NCBI RefSeq assembly: GCF_019890635.1
Contig: NZ_JAIOAB010000021.1
Span: 1 to 64,000 of the forward strand
Origin: Streptomyces sennicomposti
GTDB lineage: Bacteria > Actinomycetota > Actinomycetes > Streptomycetales > Streptomycetaceae
DNA length: 64,000 nt
Reading direction: 5' to 3'
Shown: one piece after another, positions 26,613-38,375 of the stretch
Numbering within the stretch: position 1 is the first letter of the stretch
Layout: every line of letters starts with the position of its first letter
Program-made: the position numbers and the translations under genes
Notes under the pieces: generated by a model
Told to the model about the DNA's origin: nothing
What the model saw: only the letters and a program-made list of their open reading frames with translations
Databases searched by the model: none

Positions 26613-28124
26613 ATGCTCGGCGGCGTGTGGACGCCCCAGGAACCCGACGCCGCCCCCTCGCCGTCCCCCGACGCGCTGCCGCCGGGCCGCCCGGCCGACG
26701 AACTGCTGGCCGAGCTGCGCGACCTGCGCGCCGGTGACGCCCCGACCCGGGGCGGCCGTACCTTCGCCTACGTCTACGACGCGGGGCTGCCCGGCCTGGA
26801 CGATCTGGCCGCCGCCGCGTACGGCGCCTACGCGACCGTCAACGGCCTGGACCCCACGGTGTTCCCGAGCGTGGCCCGGCTGGAGAACGACCTGGTGGGC
26901 GCGGTCGCCGCGGTCCTGGGGACGCCCGGCGCGCAGGGCGCCTTCACCAGCGGCGGCACCGAGTCGGTGCTGCTCGCGGTGAAGGCCGCCCGCGACCACG
27001 CCCGCGCCGAACGAGGCATCACCGAGCCACAGTTGGTGCTGCCCTCGACCGCGCACGCGGCCTTCCACAAGGCGGCCCACTACCTCGGTCTGGAGGCCGT
27101 GACGGTACCGGTCGACCCGGTGAGCTTCCGGGCCCCGGCCGCGGCCGTGGAGGCGGCGCTGACCGAACGGACCGCGCTGGTCGTGGCATCGGCGCCGTCC
27201 TATGCGCACGGCGTGATGGACCCGGTGACCGACATCGCGGCGGCTGCCGCCGCGCGCGGGATCCTGTGCCATGTGGACGCCTGCATCGGGGGCTGGTTCC
27301 TGCCGTTCCTGCGCCGCACGGGCCGCGAGGTGGAGCCGTTCGACCTCTCCGTGCCGGGGGTGACCTCGCTCTCGGTGGACCTGCACAAGTACGGCTACGC
27401 CGACAAGGGGGCCTCCGTTGTCCTGTACCGGGACGCGGAGCTACGGCGTCACCAGTACTTCGCGCACGCGGGCTGGCCCGGCTACCCGGTGGTCAACCCG
27501 ACCGTTCAGGGCACCAAGTCCGCCGGGCTGCTGGCCCAGGCGTGGGCGGTGCTGCGGCACATCGGCGAGGACGGCTACACCGCGCTGGCCCGGCGGATCG
27601 CGGACGCCGCCGACCGGCTCCTCCCCGCGCTGCGCGCCCTGCCCGGCGTGCGCGTCCTCGGCGAACCGGCGGGATCGCTGGTGGCGTTCACCGTGACCGG
27701 CGCCGACGACGCCCCGGATCTCGCGCGGGTGCTGCATCTGGCGGACGAGATGCGCGAGCGCGGCTGGTACCTCCAACCGCAGCTCTCCTTCGGCCCGTTG
27801 CCGCCCAACCTGCACCTCACCCTGACTCCGGCCACCGGCGACCGGGTGGAGGCCCTGCTGGCGGACCTCGCCAACGCCGTGAAGACGGTCCGGGCGAGCG
27901 AACCCGCCTGCCCCGGCCCGGCGTTGGCCGAGTTCGCCGCCGGGCTCGATCCCGATCGTCTCGGCCCGGAGGAGGTCGCCGCGGTGCTCGCCTTCGCCGG
28001 CCTCGACGGCTCCGGCCCGCTGCCCACCCGGATGGCGCCGGTGCTGATGCTGCTCGACGCGCTGCCGGTCCGGCTGAAGGAGCGCCTGCTGACGGAGTTC
28101 ATCGGCTCGCTGTTCCACATCTGA
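26613..28124 (+). CDS. PLP-dependent group II decarboxylase-like, S1P-lyase type
   Basis: This 503-aa fold-type I PLP enzyme has FTSGGTESVLLAVKAARDHA (phosphate cup), CHVDACIGGWFLPF (ring-stacking and Asp site) and SVDLHKYGYADKGASVVLYR with the Schiff-base Lys. The combination DxHKYGxxxKGxSVVLY is characteristic of sphingosine-1-phosphate lyases rather than glutamate decarboxylases. The ~75 residues at the C-terminus are an extra domain. Bacterial S1P-lyase-like proteins may act on other phosphorylated long-chain or aminoalcohol substrates. Confidence 0.8.
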   Translation: MLGGVWTPQEPDAAPSPSPDALPPGRPADELLAELRDLRAGDAPTRGGRTFAYVYDAGLPGLDDLAAAAYGAYATVNGLDPTVFPSVARLENDLVGAVAAVLGTPGAQGAFTSGGTESVLLAVKAARDHARAERGITEPQLVLPSTAHAAFHKAAHYLGLEAVTVPVDPVSFRAPAAAVEAALTERTALVVASAPSYAHGVMDPVTDIAAAAAARGILCHVDACIGGWFLPFLRRTGREVEPFDLSVPGVTSLSVDLHKYGYADKGASVVLYRDAELRRHQYFAHAGWPGYPVVNPTVQGTKSAGLLAQAWAVLRHIGEDGYTALARRIADAADRLLPALRALPGVRVLGEPAGSLVAFTVTGADDAPDLARVLHLADEMRERGWYLQPQLSFGPLPPNLHLTLTPATGDRVEALLADLANAVKTVRASEPACPGPALAEFAAGLDPDRLGPEEVAAVLAFAGLDGSGPLPTRMAPVLMLLDALPVRLKERLLTEFIGSLFHI

Positions 28125-28189
28125 GCCGGAACCGCCGGCGGAAGCGCCCTGACGGCCGCCGCCCCGGACATGCCGCCTAGGCTGCGCAC

Positions 28190-28969
28190 ATGAACGCGCA
28201 CACCTACCTCTCCGAACTCTTCTCGCTGGACGGCCGCACCGCCGTGGTGACCGGCGGCAGTTCCGGCATCGGCCGGGCCATCGCCGGGGCGCTGGCCCGC
28301 GCCGGGGCGAGTGTGGTCGTCGTGGCCCGCGGTGAGGAGCAACTCGTCGATTCGGTTGACGAGTTGAAGGCCGACGGCTGCCGGGCGGGGTGGGTCAGCG
28401 GCGATCTGAGCACCCGCGACGGGGTGCGGACGGCGGCCGAGGCGGCGGCCGGGGTGTTCGGCGAGCCGGACATCCTCGTCAACTCGGCCGGCATCAACCT
28501 GCGCCCGCCGCTGAGCGAGCTGGACGACGACGTCTGGGACACCACCATGGCGGTGAACCTGGAGGCGCCCTTCCTGCTGGGGCAGCGGTTCGGCCCGGGC
28601 ATGGCCGAGCGCGGCTTCGGCCGGATCATCCACGTCACCTCCCAGCAGGCGCACCGGGCGTTCGTGCAGAGCGGCGCGTACGGCGTCTCCAAGGGCGCGC
28701 TGGAGTCGCTGGCCCGCTCCCAGGCCGAGGCGTGGTCGCCGTACGGCGTCACCTGCAACACCCTGGTGCCGGGCTTCGTGATGACGCCGCTCAACGCACG
28801 TCTGTCCTCCGACCCCGAGAAGGTGGCGGCGCTGGCCGCACGCACGATGGTCGGCCGCAACGGCCTGGCCGAGGACTTCGCGGGCGCGGCGGTCTGGCTC
28901 GCCGGCCGCGCCTCCGCCTACGTCACCGGCCAGTCGATCTTCGTGGACGGCGGGTTCTCCGTGCACTAG
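28190..28969 (+). CDS. Short-chain dehydrogenase/reductase (classical SDR)
   Basis: This 259-aa protein has TGGSSGIGRAIAGAL (cofactor loop), LVNSAGIN, catalytic Ser in HVTSQQAHRAF and YGVSKGAL (Tyr-x3-Lys), ending TGQSIFVDGGFSVH. The pattern resembles gluconate 5-dehydrogenase/3-ketoacyl reductases. It begins 65 bp after the PLP enzyme and may be co-transcribed; the substrate is unknown. Confidence 0.92.
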   Translation: MNAHTYLSELFSLDGRTAVVTGGSSGIGRAIAGALARAGASVVVVARGEEQLVDSVDELKADGCRAGWVSGDLSTRDGVRTAAEAAAGVFGEPDILVNSAGINLRPPLSELDDDVWDTTMAVNLEAPFLLGQRFGPGMAERGFGRIIHVTSQQAHRAFVQSGAYGVSKGALESLARSQAEAWSPYGVTCNTLVPGFVMTPLNARLSSDPEKVAALAARTMVGRNGLAEDFAGAAVWLAGRASAYVTGQSIFVDGGFSVH

Positions 28970-28993
28970 ATCCGGTCCGGCCGGGCCGTCCTG

Positions 28994-29040
28994 CGCCCCG
29001 CTCGGCGACGGGGCTGCCTGTCCGGCCGCCGAGCGGGGCG
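28994..29040 (+). terminator. Hairpin terminator after SDR gene
   Basis: A 13-bp stem (28994-29006 with 29028-29040) encloses a 21-nt loop, 25 bp past the SDR stop. Confidence 0.7.
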
Positions 29041-29070
29041 GACGCCGACCGGGGCGGACGCCGACCGGTG

Positions 29071-29104
29071 TCAGGCGCCGAGCGGTTTCAGGCGCCGAGC
29101 GGTT

Positions 29105-29117
<13 letters not shown>
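29071..29117. repeat. 17-bp tandem repeat at the UvrA-like stop codon
   Basis: TCAGGCGCCGAGCGGTT occurs at 29071 and 29088, and a third partial copy begins at 29105 with the gene's own stop codon. The end of the gene has been duplicated twice past the stop. A second 16-bp pair (GGCGGACGCCGACCGG) abuts on the left. Confidence 0.85.
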
Positions 29118-31516
<2,399 letters not shown>

Positions 31517-31614
31517 CGTCTCTCCATCCGTCGTGGCGGGGGCGGCCCCGACGGAGGGAGCCCTGGCGTCGCGGGCTTGTCGTCGCGGGCTCGTCATCGG
31601 TGCCGGACTCGACC

Positions 31615-32577
31615 TTACTGACCCGCGCCGGATCGTACGTCGGCCGAGCGGCCGCGGTGCCTTCGGTCCGCGGCGGTGACGGTGTCGGCGCTGGCGGTGA
31701 TCTCGTCCAGTTCCCGCAGGGCGGAGTCCTCCGGCGCGCCGCCGGTGGTGAGGCCGAGCAGGAAGCCGGTGTGCGCGCTGTCGACCGCGACGACGGTCAG
31801 CTCCAGGTACGCGGTGTCGCCGTCGCTGGTCGCGACGCGCAGGACGGCGGTGTGGGCGGGCCGGCCGCCGACCGTCGCGGGCCGGGACTCCTGGAGGCTG
31901 GCGGGCTGGTCCGGGAAGAAGAACTCGGCGTTGGACCGGGCGGCGGTCTCCGTGGCCGTCTTCAGACCGGCGGGGGCCACCGGCCGCCCGGCCGGACCGG
32001 TCATGAAGGCGCTGCTCGGGCCGTCCGCTTCCGCTTTCTTGGTCATCTGGGAGGAGAAGGCGTCGACCAGGTCCTCGTCCTTGGCCGTGTCGTGCCGCCA
32101 GCCCTCCGGTACGGCGTAGGAGAGACCGGCCTTGGCGTCGGTCACCCGGGGCCGGCCCGCCAGCGGACCGTCCTCGCCGCGGTTCACCCACCACACGGCG
32201 CCCCCGATGAGGGCCAGGACCAGCACGGCGACGAGACCGGCGAGCAGCGCGCGCGAGGACCGGCGCGCGGGCGGAGCGGAAGGCCCGACAGGCCCGGACG
32301 GCGGCCCGAAAGCAGGCTGGACCCCCGGCACAGGCGGCGGCCCGAAACCAGGCTGAGCAGGCGGAAAGCCCGGCTGCCGGGGCTGCCCGAAGCCCGACTG
32401 GGGGTGCCCGGAACCAGGCTGGGGCTGCCCAGAACCAGGCTGGACCGGCGCCGGTCCCGAGGGCGCGCCGAAGCCGGAGTGGGCCTGCTGGTGACCGCCC
32501 TGTGCCGGAGGGGCCCCGGGCTGGGGCGCGGGATGGCCGGGCTCGGGCGGAGGACCGGCGGGCGGAGTGGTCGTCAT
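31615..32577 (-). CDS. Pro/Gly/Gln-rich single-pass membrane protein
   Basis: This 320-aa protein is not assigned to a known family. Residues 1-105 are a low-complexity cytoplasmic tail of PGFGQP/QPGSG-type repeats. One membrane helix follows (RALLAGLVAVLVLALIGGAVWWV), then an exported domain with GLSYAVPEGWR, SNAEFFFPDQPAS and a C-terminal Arg-rich tail. The layout is common in actinobacterial surface proteins of unknown function. It is expressed separately from the UvrA-like gene 98 bp downstream. Confidence 0.75.
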   Translation of the reverse strand: MTTTPPAGPPPEPGHPAPQPGAPPAQGGHQQAHSGFGAPSGPAPVQPGSGQPQPGSGHPQSGFGQPRQPGFPPAQPGFGPPPVPGVQPAFGPPSGPVGPSAPPARRSSRALLAGLVAVLVLALIGGAVWWVNRGEDGPLAGRPRVTDAKAGLSYAVPEGWRHDTAKDEDLVDAFSSQMTKKAEADGPSSAFMTGPAGRPVAPAGLKTATETAARSNAEFFFPDQPASLQESRPATVGGRPAHTAVLRVATSDGDTAYLELTVVAVDSAHTGFLLGLTTGGAPEDSALRELDEITASADTVTAADRRHRGRSADVRSGAGQ

Positions 32578-32743
32578 GCCGGCAACCCTTCCAGTCCGCC
32601 CGCTCCCCCGACTGAGTCGTCGTACTCAATCGCACCCCCGGGCGTCCCCCTACGTACTCACCCGGCCCGCCCGGAACGGAACCCGACCCACCCGAAAACG
32701 GAGTCGGAGAGGACACCCGAAACGGCGGAGGCGAGCCGCGCTC

Positions 32744-33574
32744 TCAGGGCGCGATCGGCAGCTGCCGCTTGTGCTCCGTGAGCCGGTACCGCCGCACGAT
32801 CGCCTCGAAGGCGGCCTCGGCGACCGGCTTCCCCTCCAGGAAGTCGTCGATGTCGTCGTAGGTGACACCGAGCGCGTCCTCGTCGGGCTTGCCCGGGTCC
32901 AGCGTCTCCAGGTCGGCGGTCGGCGTCTTGCCCACCAGCTCGGCCGGGGCGCCCAGGGCCTGTGCCACGGCCCGCACCCGCCGCTTGGTCAGACCGGTGA
33001 GCGGCACCACGTCGGCCGCGCCGTCGCCGTGCTTGGTGAAGAACCCGGAGACCGCCTCCGCCGCGTGGTCGGTGCCGACGACCAGGCCGTCGTGCGCGCC
33101 CGCCACCGCGTACTGGACGATCATGCGCTGGCGGGCCTTGATGTTGCCGTGCAGGAAGTCCTGGTGGTTCGGGTCCCGGAAGACCGCGCCGCCGGCCAGC
33201 ACCGCGTCCAGGGCGGCGTCGCTCGCCGGCCGCACATCGACGGTGAGGACCCGGTCGGCCCGGATGAAGTCCAGCGCGCGCTGCGCGTCCTTCTCGTCGG
33301 CCTGGACGCCGTACGGCAGCCGCATCGCGAAGAACGTCGCCTCCCGCCCGGTGGCCCGCACCCGCTCGACGGCGAGCTGGCACAGCCGTCCCGCGGTCGT
33401 GGAGTCCACGCCCCCGCTGATGCCGAGCACCAGCGACCGCAGCCCCGTGGAGGTCAGCCGGTCGGCGAGGAAGGCCACCCGGCGCTCGATCTCCTGCTCG
33501 GCGTCGAAGGACGCGCTCACCTGGAGGTCGCGGGCGATCTCCTGCTGCAGGGACATGGACGCCACGTCGGTCAC
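32744..33574 (-). CDS. nadE: NAD+ synthase, ammonia-dependent
   Basis: This 276-aa protein has the pyrophosphatase P-loop LGISGGVDSTTAGRLCQLA, with GNIKARQRM, GTDHAAEAVSGFFTKHGDGAADVVPL and the EHKRQLP C-terminus diagnostic of NadE. It amidates nicotinic acid adenine dinucleotide to NAD+. The length fits the glutaminase-free form, so it uses ammonia; many actinobacteria also have a glutamine-dependent one. The GTG start follows GAGGAG. Confidence 0.96.
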   Translation of the reverse strand: MTDVASMSLQQEIARDLQVSASFDAEQEIERRVAFLADRLTSTGLRSLVLGISGGVDSTTAGRLCQLAVERVRATGREATFFAMRLPYGVQADEKDAQRALDFIRADRVLTVDVRPASDAALDAVLAGGAVFRDPNHQDFLHGNIKARQRMIVQYAVAGAHDGLVVGTDHAAEAVSGFFTKHGDGAADVVPLTGLTKRRVRAVAQALGAPAELVGKTPTADLETLDPGKPDEDALGVTYDDIDDFLEGKPVAEAAFEAIVRRYRLTEHKRQLPIAP

Positions 33575-33744
33575 GGTTGCTCCTCGGTCGGGTGCGGGTA
33601 CGGAAAGTCCGAGCGGGCCGCCGGGCCGGAGCCGGACGGCCGCCCGCGCCCGCGGGTACCCGCCCGCGGCCGCGGTAGCTCGACGAGCATGATGTCACCC
33701 CCGCCACCGGCGACGGCGACCGCCGTCCGCGCCGCCCGGGCCGG

Positions 33745-35190
33745 TCACAGCAGGCGGCGGATGTCCCCGCGGACCCGGTAGAAGCCGCCGGCCGCCGGGT
33801 GCAGCGCGTCGACCACGTAGCGGGCGCCCGGCTCGCGTATCGCACGGGGGAACTGGACGTTCCAGGAGGAGTCGTACCCCTCGGACACCACGTGGACGCG
33901 CAGGCGGCCGCTGTACTGCACGCACTCGACCACGATCGCCCCCGCGGGAACCTGCGCCACGGTGGCCACCGCGGCGGCGGTCGTGGCCGGCGCGTAGGCG
34001 GGCAGGGTCGCGGCGAGCTTGACGTCCCGGGCCACCGGCACCGTGCCCTGCTGGGCGGCGGCGACCGCGGCCTCGCTCGCGTCCACGCACACCAGCGAGC
34101 CGTCGGTGGTCACCAGGTACAGCCGCTCGTCGTGGTACTGCATCGACAGGGCGGAGCCGCCGCCGGTGGCCAGCTTCCACAGCCGGGTGCCGTCCTGGTC
34201 GAAGCAGTACACGGACGAGGCCGCGTCACCGGCGAAGACGAACCGTCCGCCGGGCGAGGTGGCGCACGAGTAGACCGCGCTGTCGCAGGCGTAGGTGGCC
34301 TCGATCGCGCCGGTCGTCTTGGACAGCCGCTGCACCACGCGATGGGCCGTGCCCGCGTACAGGGTGTCGTCCTCCTGCCAGCCGAACAGGACGCCGCCCC
34401 GGGTCGGGCTGTGCCACAGCTCGCCGCCGCCGTCGGGCGCGTAGGCGGTCACGCCCCGCTGGTGACCGTGGTAGACGGCCCGGTCGTCGGCGCGGACCAT
34501 CCAGGCGTGCTCGCCCTGGCTGCGGCGGGCCCACTGGTGCTCGTCCTCGTGGTCGATGACGGTGATCCGTCCGTCGCGGTCCGAGACGTTCAGCACGCCC
34601 TCGTGGATGTCCAGCCAGAAGATGTCGACGTCGGCCGCGATGTCGTAGGCCGCGAACGGCAGCTTGGAGGACAGGTCGTAGACCTTGCCGTCGTCGCAGC
34701 CGGCGTAGATCCAGAAGTCGTCGGCGACCAGGCACTTCACTCCGTCGGGGAGGCTGAAGCGGGCGAGGACGCCGCCGTCGTGGGCCAGGGTGTAGACGTC
34801 GCCCGCCTGGTTGCCGACCCAGCAGTGCTCGTCGTCCACGTGGATCCCGAACGCCGCGGAGCCGGTGGCGAACCGCCACAGCACGGGCGCCACGGCACGC
34901 GCCGTGGAGGGCGCGGAGGACACCTGACGGCGGGTCACGGCGCGCGGGGCGCGCTGTCCGGGGACGGCCGGGGCGTACCCCTTGCGGACCTTCTCCCCCA
35001 CCTTCTTCGCGGCGGCGGCCCGCGCCTTCTCCGCCGAGGGGAACGTCGTGGTCTGAGTCTGCCCGGCGGCGCCGATTCGGCCGTAACGGACCGTCACGAC
35101 CTGCCCGTCGACGGCGACTTCGTAGAACTTGTGCGCGCCGCCGCCGTCCTGCGACAGCTCCAGATACGTCGTCGAGTTCCCCGCAGACAT
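33745..35190 (-). CDS. WGR-domain protein with beta-propeller
   Basis: This 481-aa protein has residues ~5-70 forming a WGR domain (YLELSQDGGGAHKFYEVAVDG to VTVRYGRIGAAGQTQTT), as found in poly-ADP-ribose polymerases and some bacterial MolR-like proteins. A basic linker follows, then PQQ/WD-like blades such as HCWVGNQAGDVYTLAHDGG, LYAGTAHRVVQRLSKTTG and RFVFAGDAASSVYCFDQDG. It has no signal peptide. ATG 35190 lies behind GGGGAGGGG. Function unknown; WGR usually contacts nucleic acid ends. Confidence 0.85.
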   Translation of the reverse strand: MSAGNSTTYLELSQDGGGAHKFYEVAVDGQVVTVRYGRIGAAGQTQTTTFPSAEKARAAAAKKVGEKVRKGYAPAVPGQRAPRAVTRRQVSSAPSTARAVAPVLWRFATGSAAFGIHVDDEHCWVGNQAGDVYTLAHDGGVLARFSLPDGVKCLVADDFWIYAGCDDGKVYDLSSKLPFAAYDIAADVDIFWLDIHEGVLNVSDRDGRITVIDHEDEHQWARRSQGEHAWMVRADDRAVYHGHQRGVTAYAPDGGGELWHSPTRGGVLFGWQEDDTLYAGTAHRVVQRLSKTTGAIEATYACDSAVYSCATSPGGRFVFAGDAASSVYCFDQDGTRLWKLATGGGSALSMQYHDERLYLVTTDGSLVCVDASEAAVAAAQQGTVPVARDVKLAATLPAYAPATTAAAVATVAQVPAGAIVVECVQYSGRLRVHVVSEGYDSSWNVQFPRAIREPGARYVVDALHPAAGGFYRVRGDIRRLL

Positions 35191-35287
35191 GGCAGACCCC
35201 TCCCCAGGCCGTGGCTCCCCCGGCCGTTCCGGCGAATCCCACTGCTCACACCGTAGAGGCGACCACTGACAATCGCGGGAGACGAGT

Positions 35288-35329
35288 GGGGGCCTCGCCC
35301 CGGCGCCGAAGCGCCGGGGCGAGGCCCCC
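35288..35329. terminator. Strong hairpin terminator
   Basis: A 19-bp perfect stem (35288-35306 with 35311-35329) is capped by a CGAA tetraloop, followed by CTTCCTC. It separates the FG-GAP gene region from the WGR gene; both genes read on the minus strand, so it ends transcripts near the WGR promoter. Confidence 0.8.
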
Positions 35330-35383
35330 TTCCTCAACGCCGTTCCTGTGAACGGCCGCGAGGCGCCGTGACCGGTACTACTG

Positions 35384-37099
35384 TCAGTACAGGTCCCGGT
35401 AGGTGTTCCAGCCCGTACCGAGCTTCACCCGGGCCTTGAACTTGCCCGTGCCGGTCGACGAGTAGACGAACAGCTCGCCCTTGGAGTTGGCCGCGACGAG
35501 GTCGGCGCGGTTGTCTCCGTCGATGTCGCCGGGCGAGGCCAGCTTGTTGTACTGCTGCCAGCCGTCACCGATCTTCACCTTCGAGGCGAACGGCGCGGAC
35601 GAGTTGCCCGTACCGCGGTACAGGTAGAGCGTGCCCGAGGGCGTACGCGCGACGATGTCGGTACGGCCGTCGCCGGTGAGGTCGCCCCCGCCGACGATCT
35701 TGTCGTACGCGTTCCAGCCGGCGCCGACCTTCACCGCGGAGACACCGGTGCCGGCGCCATTGCCGCGCTCCAGGTACAGGACGCCGGAGCTGTCCCGGGC
35801 CAGGAGGTCGCCCTTGCCGTCGTCGTTCAGGTCGCCCGGACCGAGGAACAGGTTGACCTTGCCCCAGCCACTGGCCATGGAGTCGTTGTTGTACAGGACT
35901 CCGTCGTACACCTCCAGCAGATCGGCGTACCCGTCCGGGTCGAGCGAGGAGGCGTAGGCGATCTTCGCGCCCAGCCAGCCGCCCGTGTCGCTGATCTGCT
36001 CGCGGGCCGACAGCTTGCCGTTGTTCTGCACTCCGTACCAGAACAGCGTGCCCTTGGTGTCCATGCCGATCAGCGACGTCTTGCCGAACCGCGGGTTGGC
36101 CCCGCTGCCCACCAGGAGGTCGATGCCGTTGAACCCGCTGCCGACCCTCTGCCGCGGCAGGAACTTGCCCTTGCCGTCGGACAGGTAGAAGTACATGTCG
36201 CCCGAAGTGGTCCGGGCGACCAGGTCGTTCTGGCCGTCGCTGTTCCAGTCGTACGCGGCGGCGATCTGGTTGTACGTGTTCCAGCCGCCGCCGATCAGCA
36301 CCTTGCCCGCGAGCGGGGCGGTGGTGCTGCCCTTGCCCGCGTAGTAGTACAGGTCGCCGTTGGCGTTGCGGGCCACGACGTCGCCGAGCCCGTCCTTGTT
36401 CATGTCGCCGACGCCGACCAGCTGGTCGTAGGCCCCCCAGCCGCCGCCGACCTTGACCCGGCCGCGGAACGGGGCGCTCTCGCTGCCCGTGCCCGCGTAC
36501 AGGTACAGGTCACCGGCGTACGTGCGCGCCAGCAGGTCCGGCTTGCCGTCGCCGGTGACGTCGCCCGGGGCGAAGACCTTGTTGTAGATCTGCCAGCCGC
36601 CGCCGCTCCAGACGGCGTACCCCGTGCCGGTCGTACCCGCGCTGTGGTACAAGGACAGGGTGCCCGTCGTGGACAGGGTGAGGACGTCAGGACCACCGGT
36701 ACCGTCGAGGTCTCCGGGGGTGATGATGTCCTTCTGCCGGACCGACGGGTCGTCGGCGCCGATGGTGTACGTCGAGAACGCGCCGCCCTCGGTGCTCAGC
36801 CAGACGCCGGTCGTGCCGTCCATGAGCCGGACGAGGGTCTCGTCGATGCCGTCGCCGTCCAGGTCGAACTGCGGGTTGGCACCTGCCTTGATGGCCGGGC
36901 GCGCCCGAAGCCCCTGCTGCGGTGCCGGACGCTCGAGCTTGGGCACCGAGGACTTCGGAGTCGGCACGCTCACGTCCCCGGACGGCCGGTCGGCCGCGAG
37001 GGCGGGCGTGCTCAGGAACATGCCTGCCGCCACCGCGAGGGCGGTGCAGCCAAGCAGTCGGGAACGACGTGCTTTGCCGTACAGGCTTGATATGGACAA
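35384..37099 (-). CDS. Secreted FG-GAP/VCBS repeat protein
   Basis: This 571-aa exported protein has signal peptide RRSRLLGCTALAVAAGMFLSTPALA. The rest is about eight repeats of ~50 residues with the calcium-binding core D-x-N/D-x-D-G (DLDGDGIDETLVR, DVTGDGKPDLLAR, DWNSDGQNDLVAR), forming an integrin-like beta-propeller. TTG 37099 is the only sensible start, behind a G-run. No catalytic domain is visible, so binding or adhesion is likely. Confidence 0.88.
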   Translation of the reverse strand: MSISSLYGKARRSRLLGCTALAVAAGMFLSTPALAADRPSGDVSVPTPKSSVPKLERPAPQQGLRARPAIKAGANPQFDLDGDGIDETLVRLMDGTTGVWLSTEGGAFSTYTIGADDPSVRQKDIITPGDLDGTGGPDVLTLSTTGTLSLYHSAGTTGTGYAVWSGGGWQIYNKVFAPGDVTGDGKPDLLARTYAGDLYLYAGTGSESAPFRGRVKVGGGWGAYDQLVGVGDMNKDGLGDVVARNANGDLYYYAGKGSTTAPLAGKVLIGGGWNTYNQIAAAYDWNSDGQNDLVARTTSGDMYFYLSDGKGKFLPRQRVGSGFNGIDLLVGSGANPRFGKTSLIGMDTKGTLFWYGVQNNGKLSAREQISDTGGWLGAKIAYASSLDPDGYADLLEVYDGVLYNNDSMASGWGKVNLFLGPGDLNDDGKGDLLARDSSGVLYLERGNGAGTGVSAVKVGAGWNAYDKIVGGGDLTGDGRTDIVARTPSGTLYLYRGTGNSSAPFASKVKIGDGWQQYNKLASPGDIDGDNRADLVAANSKGELFVYSSTGTGKFKARVKLGTGWNTYRDLY

Positions 37100-37258
37100 A
37101 AGCCCCCCACTGAATGTGTAGAAGTTCTGGCCGACTTCTGAAGATCCGTCAAAGCCAGTGATCGCGGATTGTATGGCATGTCTATGACTGCCAGAGAACG
37201 CGGGGCCCGGAAATCGGCCCGGCGGTCAGCGGGGAACGGCGGTCGGAGGGCTTCCGCG

Positions 37259-38176
37259 CTACGCGGGGCCCGGAGCCGTGAGGTGTGTGCGTGCCAGCTT
37301 GCGGAAGTCCGCGACGAGCGGGCTGTGGCCCTCGGCGCGGGTGGCCAGGACGACATGGCTCGGCTCGACGCCGTCGAGCGGCACGGTGGTGAGATCGGGG
37401 CGGAAGCCGTGGCCGTGGACGCCCGCCGTGATGGCCACCGCCTCCCCCGCAGCGATCACCTCGAACTTGTCCTCGACCGCGTCGACCAGGGGACCGTCCG
37501 GCGCCGGGCGGCCGTCGGGTCGCGGGTCGATGCGCCAGTAGGCGCTCCAGGCCGGGTCGGAACGCCGGATGCGGGGCAGGGGCTCGTCGGCGATGTCGTC
37601 CAGGGTGACGGACTCCTTGCCGGCCAGCCGGTGGTCGAGCGGCACGACCAGGACCCTGGGTTCGTCGTACAGGACGGTCACGTTCAGCCGGTCGGCGGCC
37701 AGCGGCAGCCGGGTCACCACCGCGTCCACCCGGTGGTCGAGGAGGGCCGTCCGCGCGTCGTCATAGCGCAGGTGCAGGGTCTGCACCTCGGCGTCCGGGT
37801 GGCGGCTGCGCAGCCGGCGCACCGCCGGGGTGACGATGAGGCCCGCCGTGTAGCCGATGGTGATCCGGTCGGGGCGCGCGGCGGCCCGGGTGAGGGTCGC
37901 GGCCTGCGCGGCGGCGCGCAGCAGCGCCTTCGCCCGGGGCAGGAACACCTCCCCCGCCTCGGTGAGACGGGCGCCCTGCGGGGTTCGGTCCAGCAGCCGG
38001 GCGCCCAGCAGCTGTTCCAGGCGGCGGATCTGCCGGCTCAGCGACGGCTGGGTGATGTGCAGGGCCTCGGCGGCACGTCCGAAGTGCCGGTGCTCGGCGA
38101 CCGCGGTGAAGTACCGCACCAGCCGCAGATCGAGATCCGGGCCGGAAGCGGGGGCGACGGAGGCCTGGCCGGGCAT
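37259..38176 (-). CDS. LysR family transcriptional regulator
   Basis: This 305-aa protein has its HTH at residues ~18-55 (VRYFTAVAEHRHFGRAAEALHITQPSLSRQIRRLE) and ends in an effector domain (ITIGYTAGLIVTPAVRRLR). ATG 38176 is chosen at the domain start. It is divergent from the SDR gene at 38376; a 10-bp inverted repeat overlaps its start, fitting autoregulation and control of the neighbour. Confidence 0.93.
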   Translation of the reverse strand: MPGQASVAPASGPDLDLRLVRYFTAVAEHRHFGRAAEALHITQPSLSRQIRRLEQLLGARLLDRTPQGARLTEAGEVFLPRAKALLRAAAQAATLTRAAARPDRITIGYTAGLIVTPAVRRLRSRHPDAEVQTLHLRYDDARTALLDHRVDAVVTRLPLAADRLNVTVLYDEPRVLVVPLDHRLAGKESVTLDDIADEPLPRIRRSDPAWSAYWRIDPRPDGRPAPDGPLVDAVEDKFEVIAAGEAVAITAGVHGHGFRPDLTTVPLDGVEPSHVVLATRAEGHSPLVADFRKLARTHLTAPGPA

Positions 38177-38208
38177 ACCGGCAGCGTACCGCGACGCGGC
38201 CGGTATGC
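38173..38208. promoter_or_regulatory. 10-bp inverted repeat in LysR/SDR divergent region
   Basis: GCATACCGGC (38173-38182) and GCCGGTATGC (38199-38208) are perfect inverted copies spaced by 16 nt, spanning the LysR start codon. Confidence 0.65.
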
Positions 38209-38375
38209 ACCGGGTGTTCCTGCCGCGCAATCCCGGCTGATCTGCGGTGATGCCCGAGGCGTATTGCGGGATGCAGAACAAGCTTTGGACGCGGTGCCGG
38301 ATCGGTCCGGACGATGGAGACAGCCCAGGGCCACCTCGTCACCTCCGTTTCCCCACTTCTTCCAAGGACCGCACC

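Noticed and set aside
31517-32716. 400-codon N-terminal extension of the UvrA-like frame
   Set aside because: It reads through the Pro-rich membrane protein gene in another frame and has no UvrA homology; ATG 31516 is the natural start.
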